DNA of 50,602 nt, from assembly GCA_902799345.1 (NCBI GenBank), contig CADBZW010000020.1, forward strand, positions 1 to 50,602. The letters are read 5' to 3'. The translations under genes were made by a program, and so were the position numbers. The notes beneath the pieces were generated by a model. It saw nothing but the letters and a program-made list of their open reading frames with translations, was not told the origin of the DNA and searched no databases. Below, in pieces: positions 16,973 through 24,460 of the stretch (within the stretch, counting starts at the first letter, position 1; every line of letters begins with the position of its first letter). This DNA comes from an uncultured Bacteroidia bacterium. GTDB lineage: Bacteria > Bacteroidota > Bacteroidia > Bacteroidales > F082.

Positions 16973-17479
16973 TCAGTTCGTCTTGAACTTGTACTGCACC
17001 TGCTTCAGCTCTTCGTTGGCCTTGGTGATTTTTTTCTTCAGGTCCGCCTTATAATTGGCGACCTTGGCGGCGATTTCCGCATCGCCCAAAGCCAGCATCT
17101 CGGCGGCGAGGATGGCGGCGTTGAGAGCGCCGTTCACGCCCACTGTGGCCACGGGAATTCCGGGAGGCATCTGGATGATGGACAGCATGGCGTCGAGGCC
17201 GTCGAGCATGCCTTTCACGGGCACGCCGATGACAGGCAGAGTGGTGTTGGCGGCAATCACGCCAGGCAAGGCGGCAGCCATACCCGCGGCGGCGATAATC
17301 ACTTTGATGCCGCGGCCTTGGGCTTCGCGGGCAAAGGTCTCCACCTCTTGCGGGGTGCGGTGCGCACTGAGGGCGTTCATTTCGAACGGGATTTCCATCT
17401 CATCGAAGAACTGTGCGGCTTTTTCGAGAACGGGAAGGTCGGAAGTGCTTCCCATGATGATGCTTACAATTGGGCTCAT
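16973..17479 (-). CDS. purE: N5-carboxyaminoimidazole ribonucleotide mutase
   Basis: 168 residues, the normal length of class I PurE, which converts N5-CAIR to CAIR in purine synthesis. GSTSDLP near the N-terminus, SAHRTP, the Ala/Gly-rich AAAGMAAALPGVIAA and GIPVATVGVNGALNAAILA are the family's binding segments. The start at 17479 (MSPIVSIIMG) is chosen because the longer frame is repeat-derived sequence. No purK is adjacent. The upstream region is occupied by a MITE-like element, so its promoter may lie in or beyond it. Confidence 0.95.
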   Translation of the reverse strand: MSPIVSIIMGSTSDLPVLEKAAQFFDEMEIPFEMNALSAHRTPQEVETFAREAQGRGIKVIIAAAGMAAALPGVIAANTTLPVIGVPVKGMLDGLDAMLSIIQMPPGIPVATVGVNGALNAAILAAEMLALGDAEIAAKVANYKADLKKKITKANEELKQVQYKFKTN

Positions 17480-17489
17480 AACGGTCAAT

Positions 17490-17640
17490 TTTTTGTCACA
17501 AAACCTCCAAAACTTACAAAACCCATTTGCGGATTTGGGAAAGCAGCCAACTGGCCTGCTTTCCGGCGGCGACACGGTTGTGTAGCCGCCCACGCTTCTC
17601 TGTGAAGTTTTGACATGTTTTGTTAGTTTTGTGATTATTA
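17490..17640. repeat. MITE-like element, copy 1
   Basis: About 150 bases with terminal inverted repeats made of CACAAAAC / CAAAAC blocks (17495-17522 and 17604-17635). Inside are two hairpins: one with arms GGAAAGCAG / CTGCTTTCC around GCCAACTGGC-like sequence, one with arms GGCGGC / GCCGCC. Copy 2 at 28880-29027 is in the opposite orientation. No ORF. Confidence 0.75.
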
Positions 17641-17673
17641 ACTCCCGCAAAATTAGTTTTTTTTCATGTATGA

Positions 17674-17703
17674 TTGACCCAATCGAAGCATTTTGTATAT
17701 TTG
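17674..17703 (+). promoter_or_regulatory. Promoter, -33 and -7 elements
   Basis: TTG at 17674-17676 and TATATTTG at 17696-17703 are 19 bases apart, 44 bases before the hpt start. Confidence 0.7.
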
Positions 17704-17746
17704 TGTCGCCTAAACAAAAGGGCAAGAACACTTCAATCCTTTGAAA

Positions 17747-18283
17747 ATGAAGAAAGTAAAGGTTTTAGACAAGGAATTTGGGCTGTATATCCCCCAAGAA
17801 AAAATCGAAGCCAACATCCAAAATGTGGCCGACCAAATCAACCGTGACCTGGAAGGCATGAACCCGTTGTTTCTCGTGATTCTCAACGGCGCCTTCATGT
17901 TTGCCTCGGAATTGTTCAAGCGGCTGACGATACCTTGTGAGATTTCATTCGTCAAGCTGTCGTCGTACGCCGGCACCGAGACCACCAACGTCGTCCGCGA
18001 GCTCATCGGCCTCGACCATCCCTTGGACGGCCGCCATGTGATCATCGTGGAAGACATCGTCGACACGGGCCACACCCTGCGCTACACCACGCAGAAGCTC
18101 CGCGACCTGAGAGCCGCCGACGTGCGCATCGCCACGTTGTTCTTCAAGCCCAACAACTTCCAATACACCTACCCTGTCGACTACATCGGCATGGAGATCG
18201 GCAACGAGTTTATCGTCGGCTACGGATTGGATTATGACCAACAGGGGCGAAATCTGCCAGATATCTATAAAATCATTGAATAA
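17747..18283 (+). CDS. hpt: Hypoxanthine phosphoribosyltransferase
   Basis: 178 residues. It salvages hypoxanthine (and often guanine) with PRPP to give the nucleotide. The PRPP-binding signature VIIVEDIVDTGHTL is intact, the flexible-loop SSYAGTETTN segment and LNGAFMF are present, and the C-terminal GLDYDQQGRNLPDIY is typical. The ATG at 17747 is used; the TTG six bases upstream in the same frame is less likely. It is divergent from purE with an excellent promoter, so two purine genes are grouped here. Confidence 0.95.
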   Translation: MKKVKVLDKEFGLYIPQEKIEANIQNVADQINRDLEGMNPLFLVILNGAFMFASELFKRLTIPCEISFVKLSSYAGTETTNVVRELIGLDHPLDGRHVIIVEDIVDTGHTLRYTTQKLRDLRAADVRIATLFFKPNNFQYTYPVDYIGMEIGNEFIVGYGLDYDQQGRNLPDIYKIIE

Positions 18284-18408
18284 TAATCGTGATTGGCCAA
18301 GGCCAAGAAATCTTGAAAAAATCCATTTCAAAATCATTCAAAATCAAATTATTGAAAGATTTTCCACTCATTTTTGACAGATTTCTTTGCGAAGCAAATC
18401 CCATTAAA
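18284..18408. repeat. Inverted-repeat element upstream of adk
   Basis: The gap between hpt and adk holds a left arm (about 18293-18345: GATTGGCCAAGGCCAAGAAATC then AAAATC runs, in part) and an inverted right arm (18349-18408, ending GCGAAGCAAATCCC). The same kind of arms flanks the repeats after adk. No promoter of the usual type was found. Confidence 0.55.
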
Positions 18409-18418
18409 AACAACCACT

Positions 18419-18988
18419 ATGCTCAACATCATCCTCTTTGGCCCTCCCGGGGCAGGCAAGGGAACGCAGTCGCAGTTCCTGCGCGAGAAATACAACATGA
18501 CCTATATCTCCACGGGTGAAATCCTGCGTGAGGAAATCGCCGCCGAAAGCGAACTCGGCCTGCAGGTCAAGGAAATCATCAGCCAAGGCAACCTCGTCTC
18601 CGACGAAATCGTGGCCAAGATCATCGAGAAGAAACTCTCCGAGAACATGGACTCGGCAGGCTTCCTCTTCGACGGCTATCCGCGCACCGTACGCCAAGCC
18701 GAAATCTTGGACGAGATGATGGAGAAATTCGACATGACGCTGACGGGCGTGCTGAGCCTCGAAGTGCCTGAGGAGCTCCTCATCGAGCGCATGCTGGAGC
18801 GCGGCAAGACCAGCGGTCGCGCCGACGACAACCTCGACTCCATCAAGCACCGCTTTGTGGAATACGAGGCCAAGACACGCCCCGTGCTCGACTACTACGA
18901 AGACAAGGGCAACCTGCATCCGGTGAACGGCGTGGGCGAGATCCCGCAGATCTTCGCGAACCTCTGCACGGTCATTGACACTTTGTAA
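18419..18988 (+). CDS. adk: Adenylate kinase
   Basis: 189 residues, the short-lid type. It interconverts ATP, AMP and ADP. The P-loop GPPGAGKGTQ is at residues 8-17, followed by STGEILREEI, FDGYPRT (AMP site) and ERMLERGKTSGRADDN in the short lid. The start at 18419 (MLNIILFGPPG) is chosen; the 15 extra residues of the longer frame are repeat-derived. Adk lies between two copies of a related inverted-repeat element. Confidence 0.95.
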   Translation: MLNIILFGPPGAGKGTQSQFLREKYNMTYISTGEILREEIAAESELGLQVKEIISQGNLVSDEIVAKIIEKKLSENMDSAGFLFDGYPRTVRQAEILDEMMEKFDMTLTGVLSLEVPEELLIERMLERGKTSGRADDNLDSIKHRFVEYEAKTRPVLDYYEDKGNLHPVNGVGEIPQIFANLCTVIDTL

Positions 18989-19070
18989 CGGGATGCCCTT
19001 CGGGCAGAAATCGTTCAAAAATCTATTATTAAAATCATTCAAAATCTCCTTTGACCATTATGGCAAGGGT

Positions 19071-19143
19071 TGTAGGGCTGTCGTAAAACGGCAGCCGCAA
19101 ATCGGTTTTTTCGATGCGGCTGCCACAATGTGACAGCCCTACA
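19071..19143. repeat. 73-base long hairpin
   Basis: TGTAGGGCTGTC pairs with GACAGCCCTACA and, further in, GGCAGCCGCA pairs with TGCGGCTGCC, around a loop of about 15 bases. It looks like an intact dispersed palindromic element nested between the larger arms. Confidence 0.75.
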
Positions 19144-19176
19144 AATCTAGATTGATTGATTTTATAATATTTTGAT

Positions 19177-19236
19177 ATGATTTTTGATATGATTTTTGAT
19201 ATGATTTTTGATATGATTTTTGATATGATTTTTGAC
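19177..19236 (+). repeat. 12-base tandem repeat, five units
   Basis: Five units of ATGATTTTTGAT (last unit ends GAC). It is part of the AT-rich end of the inverted-repeat element. The unit could be read as Met-Ile-Phe-Asp, but I see no gene. Confidence 0.8.
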
Positions 19237-19266
19237 AGATTTCTTGCCGCTAGGCAATCCCATAAA

Positions 19267-20007
19267 CTAACGTTCCCAGCGGATGTCGTGCTTGAGGGCA
19301 GCAGGTGGATTGCCGCCGATGACCTGATGCTCGCCCGTGATGGAAGAAGTCAGCAGTGTGCCTGCCGCCACGACGGTATTATTCGGCACCTCGGCACCTT
19401 TCAACAGAACGCATTTACAACCCACCCAGACATGGTCACCCACCAGGATGGCCTTGTCGGGGTTGATGCGTTCGTTATTATTTGACGCGGGACGCGGGAC
19501 TTCGGGACTCGGGACTGAACCAGCGTCTCGCGTCTCGCGTCTCGCAGTCTCGTGTCCATAATTATACAGCGGGTGTTCGTCGGTGTCCATCACGAGGATG
19601 TCCCAACTCAGCAGACAGTCACGACCGAATCGGATTTCCTTGGCGCAGACGATGGTGCTCTCTGCTGTCATGTTGAAGCCATCGCCCAGACACAGGTTAC
19701 CCCGCACCGAAACCTTCGAGCCATGCCCGATGCTCGCCTTGCCGCCGAAGCTGACCGTTCCACTCACCTGCCAGATGCCGCGTGAGCGTTTGCGGTCGTA
19801 ATGTCCCACATCACCGAAGCCGATTTTCACCATCGCCCTTTCCACCTTTTCGGGAAGCTCAACCTTGCCGTGCAGCTCACGCAGATAGGTGCGGTGCGAC
19901 ACGACGACGGGCAGCTTCAAAGCCGTCTTCAGAGGAAAATAATGCAGGTTGAAGCGCAGCGTCTTCGGGATGGAGCGGATGATATTGAAGAAATCGAAAG
20001 CGGTCAT
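19267..20007 (-). CDS. Hexapeptide-repeat acyltransferase
   Basis: 246 residues with left-handed beta-helix hexapeptide repeats (SFGGKASIGHGSKVSV, LGDGFNMTAESTI and, near the end, ILVGDHVWVGCKCVLLKGAEVPNNTVVAAGTLLTSS), as in surface-polysaccharide O-acetyltransferases. The start at 20007 (MTAFDFFNIIRSIPKTLRFN) follows a -7 element. Between DEHPLYNYGHE and RINPDKAI there are about 25 extra residues (Arg/Thr/Pro/Ser-rich) encoded by heptanucleotide tandem repeats. These sit where relatives have only a short loop. The frame stays open, but a change of one repeat unit would shift it. The acceptor is unknown. Confidence 0.82.
   Translation of the reverse strand: MTAFDFFNIIRSIPKTLRFNLHYFPLKTALKLPVVVSHRTYLRELHGKVELPEKVERAMVKIGFGDVGHYDRKRSRGIWQVSGTVSFGGKASIGHGSKVSVRGNLCLGDGFNMTAESTIVCAKEIRFGRDCLLSWDILVMDTDEHPLYNYGHETARRETRDAGSVPSPEVPRPASNNNERINPDKAILVGDHVWVGCKCVLLKGAEVPNNTVVAAGTLLTSSITGEHQVIGGNPPAALKHDIRWER
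19484..19553 (-). repeat. Heptanucleotide tandem repeats inside acyltransferase ORF
   Basis: On the minus strand there are three perfect GCGAGAC units and then about four GTCCCGN units, separated by a short spacer. The unit is not a multiple of three. Similar GTCYCGC units recur at 42514-42540. Confidence 0.75.
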
Positions 20008-20026
20008 GATGGTAGGTTTTATGGCG

Positions 20027-20034
20027 CAAAGATA
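20027..20034 (-). promoter_or_regulatory. -7 promoter element for the acyltransferase
   Basis: The complement reads TATCTTTG, 20 bases before the start codon at 20007. The -33 region is only T-rich. Confidence 0.5.
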
Positions 20035-20113
20035 GCAAATCTTGAAAAACAGAATAAAAGCGCCTGTCAACAAATTAAAACGGAAATTTTTCATTTAAAA
20101 TAACCAATTTCGC

Positions 20114-20142
20114 TTGTAAAATTAAAAACTTTACTATTTTTG
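20114..20142 (+). promoter_or_regulatory. Promoter, -33 and -7 elements
   Basis: TTG at 20114-20116 and TATTTTTG at 20135-20142, 18 bases apart. This rules out the TTG-initiated longer frame of the next gene. Confidence 0.6.
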
Positions 20143-20175
20143 TCCCATAATCACGAACATGAAAACAGTAAAGCC

Positions 20176-21438
20176 ATGAAAAAATCCACCTTGTTGTTGC
20201 TGCTTTTCAGCCTTTGCATTGTTTTCCATGCTACAGCCCAAGAGCGAGCCGTCGTGCAGGGCTATTGTCTAGACGAAAACGACAAACCCATTGAGAACGT
20301 GAGTGTGTATGTGCATGACTCGCTGCTTGTTTCCATCACCGACGCCCAAGGTCGCTTCACGTATGGACACGCCAAAGAAGGTGAGAAACTCCGCTTCGCC
20401 CACATGGTCTTTGAGCCGACCTATTACACCATCAAAGAAAAAGACATCGACGGCAAGAACCTCACCGTCAGGATGAAAACCAGGAGCCACGAACTGCTTG
20501 AGGTGACGGTGACCGCCAACGCGCCGCACATCGCCTTCGACAACCCCGTGATGAGCGTCATCGACTACACGATTCGAGAGGACGGTATCTATCTGATTGT
20601 CTACCGTCGCCGCAACTCCGCCCTGCTCCACCTCTCCTTCGACGGGGACACACTGAACGAACTGCCGATTTCGTCGCGCTACAAACACCTCAACAAAGAC
20701 GCTTTCGGCGACATTTATGCCCTCAACGACTATCAAGCCAGCCAAATCGGGTTCATCGATTTCGGCAACGGAAAAAAAGGCATGATGAATTTCTATAACT
20801 CCATGTCGCGCAAGACTTTCCAAGACAAATTCTCCACGATTTTGGCCGCCATCGACAGCGTTTACATCACCGGACGATACTTTTATTACAACAAGGAGAT
20901 GGGCTATTACCGCCATCGATTGGGCAGCGATGAAGAGCCTAAACAGCTCCATTACATCGTAGACGAGGAAGCCCGCGACGACATTTGGTTGCTCCTGCAC
21001 ACGGGTGGCATCGGCGCCAACTTTTGGGTGACCGACCCCATCTATAATCCAATCTATGCCATCGGCGACAAGTTCTACATCTTTGCCTACACCGACCGCG
21101 AGACCATCGTACTTGACAAAGAAGGCAACGAATTGGAACGCCATCCCCTCACCTTCCACCAATACCGCAAATGGAACGGAAAAATGGAACCCGACCGACG
21201 CTGGAAACAAAAGATGATGATGGATGCGGCGCGGAAGGAGTTCTACACCTTTTTCGTCACCGACGGCATCTATACCCTGAAGCGCATCGACCTAAAGACT
21301 GGCACCGTCACCTCCGTGATGGACCTCAGCGGATATCCCTTTGCTCAGAATATGAGGATTCACGACGGCGTTTTGTATTTCATTTATCCTACGGGAATTA
21401 ATAAAAGGAAGGCGCTGTATCAGGTGCGGGTGGAATAG
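20176..21438 (+). CDS. Secreted protein with carboxypeptidase-regulatory-like domain
   Basis: 420 residues with a signal peptide (MKKSTLLLLLFSLCIVFHATAQ). Residues ~25-110 are a CarboxypepD_reg/CNA-B-like fold (VVQGYCLDENDKPIENVSVYVHD...TDAQGRFTY...EVTVTA), as found at the N-terminus of TonB receptors. No barrel follows. The remaining ~310 residues are beta-rich with repeats such as DGIYLIVYRRRNS and FGDIYALNDYQ, perhaps a propeller. It is a distant paralog of the gene at 24461. An ATG at 20160 opens a six-codon reading frame that ends just past this start, a possible leader peptide. Function unknown. Confidence 0.75.
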   Translation: MKKSTLLLLLFSLCIVFHATAQERAVVQGYCLDENDKPIENVSVYVHDSLLVSITDAQGRFTYGHAKEGEKLRFAHMVFEPTYYTIKEKDIDGKNLTVRMKTRSHELLEVTVTANAPHIAFDNPVMSVIDYTIREDGIYLIVYRRRNSALLHLSFDGDTLNELPISSRYKHLNKDAFGDIYALNDYQASQIGFIDFGNGKKGMMNFYNSMSRKTFQDKFSTILAAIDSVYITGRYFYYNKEMGYYRHRLGSDEEPKQLHYIVDEEARDDIWLLLHTGGIGANFWVTDPIYNPIYAIGDKFYIFAYTDRETIVLDKEGNELERHPLTFHQYRKWNGKMEPDRRWKQKMMMDAARKEFYTFFVTDGIYTLKRIDLKTGTVTSVMDLSGYPFAQNMRIHDGVLYFIYPTGINKRKALYQVRVE

Positions 21439-21458
21439 GAAAAAATGCGATCATTCGC

Positions 21459-21520
21459 GTTTTGTCGTAAAAAATATGTATTTTTGCTGTCGGAATTATT
21501 TGACATAAAACCGACAAAAC
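21459..21520 (+). promoter_or_regulatory. Promoter with inverted repeats, likely autoregulatory operator
   Basis: The -7 element TATTTTTG (21479-21486) lies inside a pair of 9-base inverted repeats, GTTTTGTCG (21459-21467) and CGACAAAAC (21512-21520). A second, nested pair is TGTCGG (21488-21493) and CCGACA (21511-21516). AbiEi-type antitoxins are known to repress their own promoters through inverted repeats, and these are the natural candidates. Confidence 0.55.
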
Positions 21521-21532
21521 AAAGCAAAAATA

Positions 21533-22159
21533 ATGGTAGAATCAATTGATAACAAAATACTTAAATCACTTAAAAAACGCGGCAAGGGTACAGTGTTTTC
21601 TACGGAAGAATACGCACACTATGCCGAACCTGATACGGTACAAAAAGCACTAAGCCGAATGGCACGAAAAGGCGTGCTGTTGCACATCTGCCACGGCATT
21701 TATTGCTATCCGAAAGTGGACAAGAAACTCGGTTTGGGTGTGTTGCACCCAACTTTTGAAGATATTGCCCAAGTTATTGCCAAGCGCGATAAGGTCAAGA
21801 TTTTTCCCGCTGGAGCCTTAGCACAGAACTTGTTGGGCTTGTCAACACAAGTGCCAATGAATGTAGTGTATCTGACGGATGGCAGCAACCGAAAAGTCAA
21901 CATCAAAGACGGGAGAGGCATCCTTTTCCGTCACGTTTCGCCTAAGAAACTAGCTTTCAACGACAAATTAGCCATGCTGATTACCACGGCTTTGAGAGAC
22001 TTGGGCGCAAACAATGTGATGGACGAACACAAATCCCAATTAAAGAAGGTACTGAAACGGCATCCTGAACCTTTTTCAATACACGATATGAAATTGATGC
22101 CTTTGTGGATTAGGAATTTAATCACGGAATTGCATGAACAACTTTCTACAACTCACTAA
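21533..22159 (+). CDS. AbiEi-type antitoxin (DUF6088-like)
   Basis: 208 residues. The N-terminal ~80 form a winged-helix pattern (GKGTVFSTEEYAHYAEPDTVQKALSRMARKGVLLHICHGIYCYPK). The rest (IFPAGALAQNLLGLSTQVPMNVVYLTDG...) matches the C-terminal domain of type IV antitoxins such as AbiEi. It would repress the operon and neutralise the toxin without binding it directly. The gene overlaps the toxin gene by 26 bases, typical of such pairs. Base composition is AT-richer than the flanking genes, suggesting transfer. The pair call is strong; the exact subfamily is less certain. Confidence 0.82.
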   Translation: MVESIDNKILKSLKKRGKGTVFSTEEYAHYAEPDTVQKALSRMARKGVLLHICHGIYCYPKVDKKLGLGVLHPTFEDIAQVIAKRDKVKIFPAGALAQNLLGLSTQVPMNVVYLTDGSNRKVNIKDGRGILFRHVSPKKLAFNDKLAMLITTALRDLGANNVMDEHKSQLKKVLKRHPEPFSIHDMKLMPLWIRNLITELHEQLSTTH

Positions 22160-23144
22160 AACGGAGCAGCAAACCGTACTGATGCAGTGCAAGAACTTGA
22201 TGGGTTTGCCTGAGCAAGCCGTCGAAAAAGATTTCTGGGTAACGGTTATGCTGCAACTCATTTTCGATTCCGATTTGAGCAAGCACATCATCTTCAAGGG
22301 CGGAACTTCGCTGAGCAAAAACGGCAATCTGATCGAACGATTCTCTGAAGACATCGACTTAGCCGTGAATTACACCTATTTCGGACTAAACGATGAGCCG
22401 ACCAAAAAACAACTGAAAAAGTTGCGCAAATCATCATCACTATTTGTGAGGGAAGCATTGGCAAACATCATCGCCAAACAAATAGAACGGTACGGATTAC
22501 AGGATTTCTTGAGCATAGCCATTGAGCCTGACGGCGAAGGTGATAACACTTATCCCGAACCGCGCCACATCTACATCTATTACCAATCCGTGTTGCCTGT
22601 TTTCCTCGATTATGTCAAACCTATGATTGTCTTAGAAGTCGGAGCAAGGTCGCTAATGGAGCCTACCGTCGAACTGCAAGTCAAATCTATCATTGAGGAA
22701 ACATTGCCGCAAATCAGCACCGACATCGTCCAAGCGAAAGTTATCACCGCCGCACCACAAAAGACTTTTTTGGAAAAGGCTTTTCTTCTTCACGAACTCT
22801 TTTCCATCGACCACGAAACACTTCCAGCCAATCGTCGCTCAAGGCATTTGTACGACCTCAACCGGATGATGGACAAGGATTTCGCAATAGAAGCTATCCA
22901 AGACGACCATTTATGGGAAAGTATCCGCCACCACAGGGAAATGTTCACATCCATTCTCGGAGTGGATTATAGCGGCGACATTCGCAGTCGAATCTGTCTC
23001 GTTCCGCCTGAAAAGCACCTATATGATTGGCGCAAAGACTATGAAAAAATGTGCGATTCCATGATCTACGGTCCCAAACCGACCTTCGCCGAACTTAAGG
23101 CAAGTATGGAAGATTTGGAGCGACGTTTCAGAAACAGAAAATAG
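22134..23144 (+). CDS. AbiEii-type nucleotidyltransferase toxin
   Basis: 336 residues of the AbiEii/AbiGii (DUF1814) family, nucleotidyltransferase toxins that act as the toxic half of type IV systems and in phage abortive infection. The polymerase-beta-like signature is intact: GGTSLS (56-61) followed by SEDIDLAV (71-78) with the metal-binding Asp pair. Later family blocks are also present: KTFLEKAFLLHELF and SRHLYDLNRMMD. The start at 22134 lies inside the antitoxin gene. No frameshift is visible, so the module may be active. Its target (tRNA in studied relatives) cannot be read from this sequence. Confidence 0.87.
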   Translation: MNNFLQLTKTEQQTVLMQCKNLMGLPEQAVEKDFWVTVMLQLIFDSDLSKHIIFKGGTSLSKNGNLIERFSEDIDLAVNYTYFGLNDEPTKKQLKKLRKSSSLFVREALANIIAKQIERYGLQDFLSIAIEPDGEGDNTYPEPRHIYIYYQSVLPVFLDYVKPMIVLEVGARSLMEPTVELQVKSIIEETLPQISTDIVQAKVITAAPQKTFLEKAFLLHELFSIDHETLPANRRSRHLYDLNRMMDKDFAIEAIQDDHLWESIRHHREMFTSILGVDYSGDIRSRICLVPPEKHLYDWRKDYEKMCDSMIYGPKPTFAELKASMEDLERRFRNRK

Positions 23145-23226
23145 ATATCAGAAAATACTTTTTGGAATGATTTTTGTAGTATTTAACCCAATTTTTACCC
23201 AGTTAAATCCTTAAAAATCACATTCT

Positions 23227-24453
23227 ATGAAAAAAATTTACTTTCTATTGCTTTTGTCAGCATTAACTTTTCAAAGCGCCGTGGCGCAAAACGAACAGCC
23301 CAATCCTTACCAAGTGGCTAAAGAAGATGGCTACGGCTACCGCTCGCTTATCCAACTGCTCGATATGGACAGCACCTTTATCGGCTCGAAGTTTGAACAT
23401 TCCTATCACGACCTGTTAGCCATCTTGTATTCCCGAGTTGGGCGATACAAGGAGGCAAGGCGCGAAGCTGAGGCTTGTGGGACACAATTCCTCGACAATA
23501 TGAGATTCAAAAATAGTTATAAGGATGTGAGAGCCCTTCCCTTGTCGGAAACGATGGACAGCATCATCGCGAACAACCGCGTCATTATGATGAACGAGAG
23601 GCACTTTAACCCACATAATAGGGCTTTCGTTATCAGCTGGTTAGAGAAATGCTATGAAAACGGATACCGTTATCTCGCCGCCGAGACCCTGTTTGCAAAG
23701 GATTCCTTGCTCAACGAGAGGCGCTCGGTGCTTTTGGGCGAAACGGGGTTCTACAGCGACGAGCCTGTCTATGGCGATATGCTCAGGACCGCGCTCAATT
23801 TGGGCTATACACTCGTGCCTTACGAAGGCGACGGCTTCGGCGTTGACCGTGAAGTGAACGAAGCCAAAAACCTTGTCGAAAGAATCATCAGCCAAGACCC
23901 TGAAGCAAAATTCCTGCTTTTAGGCGGCTTCGGACATATCGCCGACCGCAACGGATGGTACACGATGGGCAGATATTTCAAAGAACAATCCGGCATCGAC
24001 CCATTCACGATGCAATGCACATTCTTCGACGACCCATACGGCGAAACCGATTCCTTGCAAACCGTTTATTACGACTTGATTGATGCGATGCCCAACCGCG
24101 AGCCTATCCTTCTTTATGACACGGTGAAGCATATTTACCCATGCACCTCAGGCATGGATGCCACCTGCTGCCTGCCGCGCACACGCTTCATCGAAGACAA
24201 CATCCCCGACTGGAAACTTTACAACGGTAAGGTACTCTACACCATCGACCGCCGATTTATCAAAAAGAACGGCTTCCTCGAAGGCTGCGTGAGCGCGTTC
24301 CTGAAATCGGAAGGAGAGCAATGCGTCCCCATCGACCAATATATGTACGGCAAGGACGAAAACGAGTTCAAGTTGGCGCTTTACAAGGGCGAGTATTTGT
24401 TGAAGTTTGATGACGGGAAGGAGTATAAATATGCTACAATCACCGTAAAATGA
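23227..24453 (+). CDS. Secreted protein, possible ChaN/EreA-like fold
   Basis: 408 residues with a signal peptide ending VAQ. After ~80 helical residues (ARREAEACG region), NRVIMMNERHFNPHNRAFVISWLEKCYENGYRYLAAETL resembles, in pieces, the Glu-x-His core of the ChaN/Tiki/erythromycin-esterase group. A later GGFGHIADRNGWYTMG could supply the second His. That assignment is weak. The C-terminal ~60 residues are beta-rich and end in ATITVK, without a T9SS motif. The next gene starts eight bases downstream, so the two are an operon. Confidence 0.6.
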   Translation: MKKIYFLLLLSALTFQSAVAQNEQPNPYQVAKEDGYGYRSLIQLLDMDSTFIGSKFEHSYHDLLAILYSRVGRYKEARREAEACGTQFLDNMRFKNSYKDVRALPLSETMDSIIANNRVIMMNERHFNPHNRAFVISWLEKCYENGYRYLAAETLFAKDSLLNERRSVLLGETGFYSDEPVYGDMLRTALNLGYTLVPYEGDGFGVDREVNEAKNLVERIISQDPEAKFLLLGGFGHIADRNGWYTMGRYFKEQSGIDPFTMQCTFFDDPYGETDSLQTVYYDLIDAMPNREPILLYDTVKHIYPCTSGMDATCCLPRTRFIEDNIPDWKLYNGKVLYTIDRRFIKKNGFLEGCVSAFLKSEGEQCVPIDQYMYGKDENEFKLALYKGEYLLKFDDGKEYKYATITVK

Positions 24454-24460
24454 GTACGTT

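Larger units (their letters stand above)
18990..19263. repeat. Composite repeat region downstream of adk
   Basis: A left arm at about 18992-19050 and an inverted right arm at about 19225-19263 (ending GGCAATCCC) resemble the arms upstream of adk; AAAATCATTCAAAATC is shared exactly with 18331-18346. Between them lie the 73-base hairpin and the 12-base tandem repeat listed separately. No gene is seen. Confidence 0.6.

Noticed and set aside
19177-19485. Plus-strand ORF starting with repeated Met-Ile-Phe-Asp
   Set aside because: It is the 12-base tandem repeat followed by the antisense of the acyltransferase gene; there is no coding signal of its own.
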